From NCBI RefSeq assembly GCF_019059575.1, contig NW_024882196.1, positions 62,001-126,000 of the forward strand: a DNA stretch of 64,000 nucleotides, read 5' to 3'. The notes below the pieces were generated by a model that had not been told where the DNA came from, made no database searches, and was given only the letters and a program-made list of their open reading frames with translations. A program made the translations under genes and the position numbers. The stretch comes from Amphibalanus amphitrite. Taxonomy: Eukaryota; Arthropoda; Thecostraca; Balanomorpha; Balanidae. Below are positions 1 to 13,369 of the stretch, one piece after another; position 1 is the first letter of the stretch; the number at the start of each line of letters is the position of its first letter.

Positions 1-1705
1 TGGCCGGGTCCAACCGGGTCCTATCATTTCCCTGTGCTTTATGTAAATATTAAATTAATATCTTTTATGCTTTGGCAAACATAGTCATAGTTGATGCAAT
101 TTCCAGTTCATAAGTCCCAATTCCACTTTTGAATTTTAACATTCCTGCAGATTGGGCTACCTACTCTATAGCATACTGGTCAGTCTTGCTTCAATTTCTT
201 ATCTTGTCACCTACAACAGAATAAACAAGTTCTAAGTGCTAGCAATCCAGAAAACATTTCACCAAATGTTTGTACAGATCACTTCCATTCAGTTTGCTGT
301 ACAAAACTTAGCAATATTTTGAGCTGTAGAAATCAAATGCCAATAACATATGTAGGTAAGTAGGTATGACTGAAATCCATTTATAAATGGACACAAATCC
401 AATTGAAGCAAGGCTGACCAGTTGCATTCTCACCTGCCTCTTCAAAGACATTGACATACCAAGGTCACTATGCCCACCGGAAATCAGAGTTCATGTTTGA
501 TTCAAATGCATTTCATAACTCAAACAGCTTTGAAATTATTTCTATTACGGCCAGAAGACAACTCATAAAACCAACATGCCCTTTCATAAATCCATAAAGC
601 TATAAATGAATCCAAGGCATTCTCCAGAAACCGTAGTATTGATCAGATTTTTAGCCAACTGGCGCCGCATGGTGGCGCTAGCAGAGCGTATTATACATAT
701 AGCGCTCTGCTAGCGCCATCATACGGCACCAGCTGGCAAAAAACTTAGTCAATACCAATGCCCTTCTCCAAGGCCAATGATTCCGTGTTGATGTGAAAAT
801 GGCGCATTTGAGCGTCATATATGCTATACCTTACGCACACTAATCTACTGCATAAAGGTTACAATTTTGGAACACGTTTGGGAAGAAATCAAGTAAGTCT
901 CAGAACCCTTGGTATTTGTTCTATATCTAAGTACTAACAAAAAAATGTGGTTTGTTTTCTACGTTAATAAATTGGCACTTAAGTCATGATCGCAACCTTG
1001 CAGTACTTAAAAGTTTATTGCCATTTGCCATTACGATTTTGCAGTACTTTAACCCCAACAAAATTTTGCAGTGATTTAACGCCTGTTTTGTCCTTGCATT
1101 GCTATCGTGTCGACATTTCTGGCGGACCTCACAAAGTTTTGATGTTTCTATTTTGATTTTGAATGTTTTCTCGTTTGGGGCCTTGGTCCTTGGATAGTTG
1201 ATAATATTTGTAAGGACTAATGAATTAATTCTAAAAACGAAAACTTTTACCAAGAATATTAGAAAAGGTATGTATCAGTATGTTATCTTGTTCCATGTTG
1301 ATGTTAGGTTCTGACTCTGGTGAAGGCACTGCTCCATGGATCCCCAGTTCACATCATTTTTAGCAGCTGTAGTAAAAGTGGCTTAGGTTAGCATGAAATT
1401 CATTGGTCTACTTACTTCTTATATTCTTAAATAATCTGGTTCTAAAATACAAACTGTGAAGCAAAGTGAAATGACCATGGCATGAGTTTTTTACTTTGCA
1501 ACACAAGTGTGCCCAACCCAATTGGAAAGAAACTATTTTATTCTTGCTATACCTACAGCTGTACACAATTTTCATAATGAATTTCGGGAACGGGTCCATC
1601 TGGTTCCAACGCTGACTTAGACCGGGTCTGACCGGTTCCAGAAATATGCCAGTCAGACCGGGTCCGGGTCCGGGTCCCAAAATTTTCCAGTTTTGCCACC
1701 TCTAA
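1..1705. mobile_element. Possible transposon with GGGTCC-rich ends, running off the left edge
   Basis: Positions 1-22 carry CCGGGTCC-type repeats. The same type, (GGGTCC)n with AACCGGTT-like variants, recurs at about 1590-1680, followed by a GGTGGCAAAAC-like terminus (on the minus strand) at about 1690-1705. The paired ends suggest one element of about 1.7 kb cut by the window start. No transposase is visible between them. Positions 740-1580 otherwise show nothing I recognise. Confidence 0.35.
653..738. repeat. Hairpin, about 36-bp arms and 14-nt loop
   Basis: The inner arms TGGCGCTAGCAGAGCG (673-688) and its exact complement (703-718) pair over 16 bp. The outer parts (654-672 and 719-738) pair with only a few mismatches, mostly transitions. 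The loop is AT-rich. It could be a miniature inverted-repeat element or an expressed hairpin; the size would fit either. Confidence 0.6.
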
Positions 1706-1719
1706 CTGCGACTCCCAGC

Positions 1720-1765
1720 ACCGTCTCTTCCCCTCCCCCCCCCACTCCCACCCCCCCCCCCCCAA
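1720..1765. repeat. C-rich homopurine/homopyrimidine tract
   Basis: Runs of C up to 14 long, broken by single A or T bases. No gene is associated. Such runs are prone to sequencing length error. Confidence 0.7.
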
Positions 1766-1967
1766 TGCAGCCGAGACTGGTGTCAGCTTACGATGGTTCA
1801 GTGAACTCCATTCGCGGCGACTGCGTTTCCAATGCCATCGCTTCCTAGTCCTTTGTTCTGCCAGTTCTCTCCGAGGTGCGTTTGCGCGGGGACGCGGTGA
1901 GCCGGTCATGGCAAAGAGTAACGCGTATAACCAATCCAATTTTTCTTCCACCCGTATTTCATTGATT

Positions 1968-2173
1968 GCATAGGGGATGTACTGAGTCGGAGCCGGAGCC
2001 GCCGGAGCCGGAGCCGCCGGAGCCGGACCATTTTACTCGGAGCCGGAGCCGGAGCCGGAGCCGCCACAACATTTCACCCGGAGCCGGAGCCGGAGCCGGA
2101 GCCGATTTTTTCTCCGGAGCCGGAGCCGGAGCCGGAGCCGTCTGAAATTTCCACGGCTCCGCATCCCTGGTGG
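1968..2173. mobile_element. Short hAT-like element rich in GGAGCC hexamers
   Basis: The left end reads TAGGGGATG and the right end, on the minus strand, CCAGGGATGCGGAGCC, so the tips resemble hAT-type CAGGGATG termini. The interior is nearly all (GGAGCC)n with three short spacers. About 205 bp with no coding capacity. A similar hexamer design recurs at about 49092-49640 with GGAGTC. I did not find a convincing 8-bp target duplication. Confidence 0.45.
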
Positions 2174-2174
2174 T

Positions 2175-5100
2175 AAGTATAAAAATATCGCATTATTCCA
2201 ATATCACGAAAGAAGATCGGGAGGGAATTATGAAGAGATATGAACGGAGACAGCTGAAACAAAAACCAACGCGTGTCATTCCAAGCTAGGATTGAAACCC
2301 TTCAGAGGCACTATAGAGCGAAAGCACTCGGAGATGATGACCAAAGCGATCCCGCTAATGCAGTATTGATAATAAAATCAGCAACAAAAAAGGTGGGTGT
2401 ACCTTTGAAAAGAAAACGGCAGGATAACGTCTGTCAGTCAAAAAAGACAATGCCGTGATCACGCACTTTCATAGAGAAGAAACGAAAGCAAAAGAAGAGA
2501 AGCTCCGTAAACGAACAGAGTTCAGTGGGAATGAAAAACATGTTTTCTGATTAGCGTTCGAAAATCTGCCCTACATGACGGAAGCATGACATAAGAAGTG
2601 ATCCTTTTTCAGTCAGGACACAACAGCCGACAGGATGGACGACCACCCAAACAAGCCTTCTTCTGTGAATGGCCGGGCACAAGGCGCTGTCAGACGCATC
2701 TGCCGCCGTGCGGGGTAAAAAACGACGGAGATAAACAGAGGTTAATGAAAGATATCATCGTCTGCTCAATGGGAAAACAAGCAGCCGGCCTACGGGGGAT
2801 TGCAAAACACGATCAACAAGCGCGGTTTTCGCATTAGACAAACATACTCTCGTTAATGCATTTCACATGATGACAGCTTAGAATGAAAGCTGAGAGCGGC
2901 GGCAAAAACTGTGCAACTTGTGATTGAAGAACAAAACACTCCCAAGCTCAAGGAACGATGAAAGGACAGTGCGAACTGCCAGAAACTTGCGCCATTGGAT
3001 CAGTGAATGCATCACTACATCGAACAACTACGCAGCAGTCTCTGAACCAGCACTGCAACTCGTCACATGGCAGACAAAACAATCACAGCAAGCCACATGT
3101 CCCAATCGACCACCCATCAACAAACAGTCGCCGCGGCATCGACCACCAATGGAAACACCCAAGCTCCAAGCCCTGTGAGACCATCACCCGGGTGAGTCTC
3201 TCCGTACCTCACTCGCACATTCCTCCCCGCTGCAGAGAGGCGTTTCTCGACTCTCGCTCGGCCAGCGTCACGCCTGCCTGCAGAGGCCGAGCCGAGCCAG
3301 AGCGCGCGTCACCAATTAGCGAGCCGACGCAACTCCGCCCCCAAATAGTTGGCGAGAGATGACCTGGCGAGCGGTGAGCAACACGAAAAAGGATGAGGTG
3401 ATGTACCGAGGGGGGAGGGGAGAGGGGGGGGGGTCAGCTGTCCCATCCTCGGAACTTGGCTAAACCAGGGTGTGACTCCGGAAATGGTCATTAAACATGG
3501 GTCGTTATTGTGGGAATGGCGCGGATAGCGACGAGGTGTTTTAATTGAATTGTGCACGCACACCTATCGTTAGAGTTGATGTTTATTGGTCATCGGAAAC
3601 AGCAGGGCTTGGTAAATGTTGTGGCAAGCGCACCGGATATTGGGGGCGATAGAACTTAGGTATAGGTATTACCGTATTCAAATTGATTGGTTAGCTTTAT
3701 AGCAGCCTTTACGCTACCTATCACTTGGATTCTACAACATGGAATGAAGCATGCCTAGCATGTTTTGTGCTTAATTTCTTATATCATACCCATCTCATTG
3801 TCATGTTGAGTGTAGCAAGAAGCATTGAGCGACATATCTGCGTCGACTGCATTAGTGACCGACTCTCTATCTGAAGGTTGCATTCTGCCGTCATTCTCAG
3901 TCAGCTCTGCTATCAGTGATGGAAGGGTGGCCCACTCTCCGTGCGGGCGTCACATGCCGCGGCAAGGGGGACGCGCCACGAATGCCACACGCGCGTCACC
4001 TGCGCCACATTTGCCGCGGCCGCGCCACCGCTGGCTCACCGAGCTATTGATCGCCACAGGACGACCGTGAAATCTCCCGAGAGGAGTTGGCAGAGTTGAG
4101 AGGACGCCCGCAGCGGCTGCCGGCGGGCACAGCTGCCGCCGCCGCCGACGCCACCGCTGCTGTCATGGCAACGAGCGAGTGGGATGGTCGGTCGGCTCTA
4201 CAAATTAAATATCACGACCGCTGCCGGCGCTGAATGTGTTATAATGGTGGAGAATACCGTTCTCAGACTTTGGCGAGAGAAGGATTATCTTATAAAGAGC
4301 TGCAGCCACGTGTGTACTTTGTGAGCCTGTGGGGGTCTCCGCTCGTCGCTGTAAAACTTTTCAGTCAAGTTTTCTAGAAATACCGTTACATAATGAAAAG
4401 CGCAACAGAATTTCCAGGGCATTTATTATCATTCTATTACAATCACTAAAAATAATAAAGAAGCGTCGGCCGATTTTCAATGCAAGTTTACCTTGCCTCA
4501 TAATGAAAAGCCCCGATGCTCAATTTGGCTAGTTACAAATTGAAATACCCTACAAATAGAAGAAATGTTACGCGCTCGAGTCCGCCTGCATCTAACTACA
4601 TTCTACATACATCATCTGTGCATATACATACATACTGAAGTAGACAAGTATTTGAACTTACGAGTAAACAAGTCTCACAGTAATGCCACTGAAAGACATT
4701 TCGCGTCCATTACTATCGCGCTACATATCATCTCTCCCGACAACTCGCGGACATTTTGCGTCTGGGAGCGTCTAGAAATAGCGCCTTTTCCATCGCCGCC
4801 GGTCGCCGCCGGGCCGAAAGAGACGACATAAACACTGGCGCTGTCGGGGAAGTGACGTTATCCGGCTGAAGATAGTGGCCGAGACGTCTCCTTTTTCTCC
4901 AGCACCCGTTCCTTGCTATCGACCCCCTAGGAGCGCCACTTTGGCCGATGGCAACACCGATATAAATGTCCAAGACAGAAGCTGAAAAGGTTGAGGAGCC
5001 GGGAAAAGGCAATGGACGGACGGAGAAGATGTGGTGACGTCGAAGGCAGCGTAGGAGATGACACCGTTATCAACGGCATATAACGTCTCATGAAGGCTGA

Positions 5101-5960
5101 GCTGCTGCTGATGACGCTGACGTCAGCTGTGCTGACGACATCAGTGTGACGAGAGCGCTGTAACCTATATGACTCGCATAACCGCTGGAGCGAAAGGCCA
5201 CGCTCATCGATGGTGACGGTCGCCGCCGCGGCGACGGAGATCGTCCATCGGAGCCGACGCTGGCTGGTCGGCACCGATCGGTCTGCTGTCGGGGACGATG
5301 AGGAATGGGACAGGACGCGCCTCTGTCCGAACGGCCTCAGATGTTCCTCAGAGGGGTGTTCTAGATCATCGGGTCAGCGGGAACGGAGGGGAGATGAGTT
5401 CCCACCGCCCCGGCGCGGCGACTCCTCCTCCGGACCTCCCCCGGGTCGATCGCAATCTCGGCCCAGTCAGACGCACGCGGCGCACGCACAAGAACAGCTC
5501 GTAAATCACGCGCTGTTTTGCGACCGGATCCGTTGTCCGACGAAACAGTCGCTGGCTTTTCGGGAGCGATCTGGTCAATGGACAACAACGGGGATTCGTC
5601 CTTCGGGGCGAAAAAGATTCCAAATGCGCCTCAGAGCTGTGGAGGTTTTTGTCCCACAACAAAAACGCACAACAGCGGTGGGGCGTGCCCAGCTGTGAGG
5701 GTGTCACGCCTTCTCGGGAAGGTCTGTCGCCTCGCGGGAGGTCGCCACAGCGCGGCACAGGTTAATTTGTGTGGGCGGACCGACCGGGAACGGGGTCACG
5801 AATGGTCCGGTCGGCGGCTCTGTGTGGGCAAGGCTCGGGTGACGCCGCACCAACAAAGGATGGTCGCCAGCAGGAGTGTGCCTGTTTGCTCCAGATGCGC
5901 CGTCGGCCGGGCCAATGTTGGGTCAGTCACGTCACGGGGGATCGTGTTCCCCATGGAAAA
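2175..5960. other. No supported gene; GC-rich patches
   Basis: I see no convincing exon. There is a G-run near 3411-3433, and GC-rich stretches lie at 3100-3360, 3900-4160 and 4780-5770. CGTCA/TGACG motifs cluster at about 5030-5125. A TATAAAG sequence near 4292 is isolated. The open frames here lack family motifs and look like the by-product of high GC. Confidence 0.4.
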
Positions 5961-5976
5961 TGCGCTGCAATTGTCC

Positions 5977-6040
5977 CAGATGTGCCACATTTGTTCTCAG
6001 ATGTGTCGCATTTGTCTTCAGCTGCGATGCATTTGTCTTC
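5977..6040 (+). repeat. Three tandem units of about 21 bp
   Basis: Units start at 5977, 5998 and 6019, each close to CAGATGTGNCGCATTTGTCTT. The third is the most diverged. No larger array continues on either side. Confidence 0.75.
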
Positions 6041-8861
<2,821 letters not shown>

Positions 8862-9317
8862 CCTTCCTCCTCTCCTTGTCCCACAGCTATCCCACCGCTG
8901 CCCACCCGCAGCGCCAGAAGTAACACCGCTGCGAGGCCATCCTCCCACTTCCCCAGTATACCCCGGCCCGTCTCCGGACCGCTATTCGGTTTGCGGTCGT
9001 GACCACTACCTCCGTGAGCGTCTCACTTGTCGCGCTGCGTCTCGTTTGTCACGCCACGGCGTCCTCGTCGCGGACGATTCGAAATCGATCGTCGGTCCGA
9101 CGCTCACGCCTCGCTGCCGATTGGGACGCTCCCGGTGGCTGAAGCGTCGGGCAGCCACCGGATCGTCCAACACCCGGCTAATCAATAATACATTGTGCCC
9201 CATCGGCCCGTCGGCTCAACCCCCCGGGCCAATATTTGGACAGCGGGCTCCGAGTTCGGGGAGAGAGCGCTCCTCTGTCCGGTCCGTCAGCCCGTCACAA
9301 TGTGACGTCACGCGCAC

Positions 9318-9376
9318 GTCTGTGACGGCCGGTGACGGATCTGTGACGGCCGGTGACGGATCGGTGACGGCTGGCG
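9318..9376 (+). repeat. Tandem TGACGG repeats, 19-20 bp period
   Basis: The unit TGTGACGGCCGGTGACGGATC occurs about 2.5 times, just after a TGACGTCA at 9302-9309. The setting is GC-rich (8890-9520). No gene could be assigned. Confidence 0.75.
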
Positions 9377-9519
9377 AGGTGACGCCGGTGCTGGCGAACG
9401 GCGGTCGGAGGGCGTGTGAACTGCCACTGTTCTCCGCTCGTGGGAACGCCGCCAGCGAAATGGCCGCGCGCGCACAGCTCCAGTGAAAAGCGGCGGCGGC
9501 GGTGGCAGTGGTGGTGGGG

Positions 9520-12400
9520 CGGCTTTGGGGGACGACAGGGAGGCCAAAGCGCACATAACATCTTTGTTTGGTGGCTAGCTGAACGCTGAACGCTGATGAG
9601 ATGAACGCTGATGTGTGAAGCTGAAAAAGCGTTTTTGACTTCCAGCGCTTGATAAAATGGTTGCGATTCAAAGAAAGTTGTTTTTCATTTGTCCCTGGGT
9701 TTCGCTGATGAAAATAGCTTTTGATGTTAAGTTTATTTTTCATATAAAAGAGACCGACAAAAGATGGAAAAGATCATAAGGTGGTCTACAGATCATAAAT
9801 GCGAACATTTATTTTTTTAAAATCATGATCACCTGACGAGAAGTTTCATGAAAATTCAATACTTTTGCAGCCTAGTAGCTGAAAACAGTTTCGGCTGCTT
9901 TTTGCCCCAGCTAAGTAAAGCCGCTTTCCATCATCTCAAATGATTGTAATGCCACCGTTATTCATTCGCCATTATTTCCCGGCAAAGCCCAGGCTTATTT
10001 TCAGTCAAGCCCAAAAAGAACCACCCAACGCGGCTGAAAGAACAATCTATTTTGGCCTAGCTGTGAGGGACACTCGACACAATTTATTGCCGCAGTTCAC
10101 AACAGGGCAACGAGCGTTGGATGCCCGTTTTTGTGCACGCACCATTTAGCCGGTTATATTGTCTACATTAGTCCCGACGCCTCGGAGAGGGGAGGTGAAA
10201 CGAGTTTAATACGAGGAGCTGAAACGCAGAAGTGACATATCGCTATTCCAGGCACGCATCTGAAATAAGAGTAATTTGAGCTTTCTGAAACGCTTTCTTA
10301 CTCGTGATCCTTTAATCTTTTGTAGGTAACCTGAAAACAATCCAGTCCTTGCTGGTTTGTAGCTCTCTCAGTTTCTCCGGCAAGTCTGCTGGTCAGTGTG
10401 GTGTCACTGCCTGGTGTCACTGGTTTCGCTCTCGCCAGCACCATGAGTGGGGTGTGACCTGCGACCCACCCCGAGCGATGAAATACAGGACCTGCCCAGG
10501 GCCCACTGAGGCGGGCCGCCGTGATTTCCACCGGGAATTACACGGTGCGCCTATTGGCGCCATGGGCCGCTGCTGCGACATATCCTCTCTCCGGGAGGAT
10601 GTGACATGGGATGCTTCATGCTATTGAGCAGAAAACGTGCCTTTTATTGGATTTTCAATACGTCGATTTACCAAAATTAATAAAAAATGCATTATCTTAT
10701 GCTGTATTTTTTGTTTTTATGAGGCGTGTACCATGGCACCAGCACAACCACTGGAACCAGTTTCTAGGTTCCCAACACAAAACACGTTCACTGGACCGTT
10801 ATCATAATGTGGTGAATTCAAATTAATAAGCCACATCATAAGCCGTAGCAGTCTACAAATCTTGATCAACAGGATCTTTATTAATGCCACAAAATGCTAG
10901 GATAATCTTATAACGTTTCATTTAATACAGGCTCCAGTTTCTGGGTTGTTCACGTCCACAGAGGAATATAAACAGTCGTCAATGAGGTCTACCGAGATTA
11001 TGGACTGCAGCGGCGGGTTATTATCGTGTAAATTGGTCAGATGGACAGCTGAATTGGTCTCCTCTCGGGGCTTCTGTCAAATCTATTGGATCCATCCAAT
11101 TTTGACCGTGCTAACACTGCTCTGACACGCCAATAGACGGCGGAGGAAATTTTTAGTGGCAGGTATAACTCTCGCCAAGATATCGGTCATCGTTTTGACA
11201 GCCAATGACAAGTATCTGCCAATAGGTGTCGACAACCGCCCCATGACAGATCGGCTGGGTATTTTTATGCGTTGGAGACACATGACTGACGTCTTCATGA
11301 AGCCAGGTCAAGCAAGTCTTTTTTGCTCTCAGAATGGTTAGGATCCTTGAAATAGCATAATGATTCTGATGACATTACCAATCATCAGCCTACTAAATTG
11401 TTTACATATGACGAGCCACAAGGGATCAGCACGTTGGATAATAGAAAATCCCCTTTTCGATCACTGTCTTCTGCACACCAGACGTCTGTATGGACCACCC
11501 CACCAGGCCCAGACTCCGGGTCGGGCACCTGGCTGGTGCGGTCCGGAAGGGTATTAACGCCCACCCTATCTTCTGGTCGGCCTGGTAATTGGATCAGAAA
11601 CGCCCGGTGATCCTGCAATAATCCTCCGGCTCCGTCGGACCTGGTCAATACGCGGGTCCGAGCAGCTCGGGAGGGTGGGGCGGGCGTAATACGGCGGTCA
11701 GTTAATCCGAGGCATCAACACAATTGGCCGGAGACTGCGGGAAAATGCAGAGGAAAAAAAATAACATACAATAAAATACAATAATCAAAACAATAACAGA
11801 TAAACACATAAAATTTGGCTGAAGCGTATTGAAGAAATGTGTATTTCTGAAGTATCTTGAAGTACTACTTCATCTGACCGTTTTCTTTGGAGTCGGAGCA
11901 ATAGCCACAATTCAGAAATACGAGCACGCTTGTATGCAAGTTCGCCAGCTTTCGCCAATGAAGTTGAGACTCGAACGCCGGGTGACAGACACGGACATCC
12001 CACAATGGCCGGTTCCCCCTTTCCTCGTATCAATGTGCGACACACGTGAGAGAGCGATCATGACACGAGCTTCGCGTGATCAGGGCTCGGTGGAACGTTC
12101 CGCGCGTGAGAAAACTCACATCCACGACCTGCTGATGTCAACGATATAGACGTGCTCTAATTATGATTTATCTGTGGCCATCGCATCAGAATGAATGTTC
12201 AGTCCGTGATAGCAGTGGTATATCGTTTCACAAAACCGAGGAAGAGCACTTCAGACCGCCTCTAGCTTTGTGTGTTTTGAAGCACGAGGAGCGGAGCCTT
12301 ACAACTTGTTTACATGCAACATCAGGATGGTTGTCAGTCTCTCACACTGCTCAACTTTTATGTTTGGTCTTAAAGAGTTCAAGGTTGGGTGCGTATTATT
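9520..12400. other. No supported gene
   Basis: About 2.9 kb of mixed composition without a recognisable exon, RNA gene or clear repeat. Short open frames have no family motifs. Confidence 0.4.
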
Positions 12401-12710
12401 TAGGCCAGGGTTCATAATGTCCAGGGCACAATGTGTCCAGTGCTCGAATTGGCCAGTGCCTTGAATTGGCCAGTGTTCACATTGTCCAGGGATTACATGG
12501 TCCAAAAGTGGCCAACTGGCTGCAGATAGGGTAAATTCAAAGAGGCCAGGGTTCATAATGTCCAGGGCACGATGTGTCCAGTGTTCAAAATGGCCAGGGT
12601 TCATAATGTCCAGGGCACGATGTGTCCAGTGTTCAAAATGGCCAGTGCCTTGAATGGGCCAGAGTTCATAGTGTCCAGGGATTACATAGTCAACCCAACC
12701 CAACCAAACC

Positions 12711-12775
12711 TAACCTAACCTAACCTAACCTAACCTAACCTAACCTAACCTAACCTAACCTAACCTAACCTAACC
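12711..12775. repeat. Interstitial arthropod telomeric repeat (TTAGG)n, 13 perfect units
   Basis: The plus strand reads TAACC thirteen times without error, preceded by degenerate CCCAA/CCAAA units from about 12691. TTAGG is the ancestral arthropod telomere repeat. The array is short and flanked by single-copy-like DNA and foldback arms, so it is interstitial rather than a chromosome end. Confidence 0.9.
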
Positions 12776-12829
12776 TAAGGTAATGATGTTTGCCTACCAG
12801 GGATAAGGAAATAGTTTCTCGCATGAATA

Positions 12830-12948
12830 GATTGCAAGCAATAGTAAATCAAATATTTTTAGGTTAAGTGGTTATGCAGGCCTTCGGCCTGAAGCCAGAT
12901 ACATAACCACTTAACCTAAAAATATTTGATTTACTATTGCCTGTAATC
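12830..12948. repeat. Hairpin, about 46-bp arms
   Basis: The arms 12830-12875 and 12903-12948 are complementary with very few differences. The core TAGGTTAAGTGGTTAT pairs exactly with its complement. The loop holds a smaller CAGGCCTTCGGCCTG palindrome. It lies between the TTAGG array and the right foldback arm. Confidence 0.8.
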
Positions 12949-13369
12949 TCTCCTAAGGCATTGCCTTCGGCACTGCACTGCTTTGCATTGAGCTGATTCC
13001 GTGTTTTTTACATAATGACGTCACTTTCAGTGACTATGTAATCCCTGGACATTATGAACTCTGGCCCATTCAAGGCACTGGCCATTTTGAACACTAGACA
13101 CATCGTGCCCTGGACATTATGAACCCTGGCCATTTCGAATACTGGACACATCGTGCCCTGGACATTATGAACCCTGGCCATTTTGAACACTGGACACATC
13201 GTGCCCTGGACATTATGAACCCTGGCCTCTTTGAATATACCCTATCTGCAGCCAGTTGGCCACATTTGGACCATGCAATCCCTGGACATTATGAACTCTG
13301 GCCCATTCAAGGCACTGGCCATTTTGACACTGGGCATAGCGTACCCTGGACATTATGAACCCTGGCCAG

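Larger units (their letters stand above)
12403..13367. repeat. Foldback (large inverted repeat) enclosing telomeric repeats
   Basis: The left arm (12403-12690) is built of units like CCAGGGTTCATAATGTCCAG, alternating with GGCACGATGTGTCCAGTG and TTCAAAATGGCCAG. The right arm (13033-13367) is the same set in reverse orientation. The middle holds the TTAGG array, and a second, tight hairpin lies at 12830-12948. The arms are imperfect tandem arrays, so the structure is both minisatellite and palindrome. Confidence 0.85.

Noticed and set aside
12711..12775. True chromosome end
   Set aside because: Only 13 units, flanked by unrelated sequence on both sides.
12403..13367. CRISPR-like array of repeats
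   Set aside because: Units are degenerate, run in both orientations and lack equal-length unique spacers. The setting is eukaryotic.
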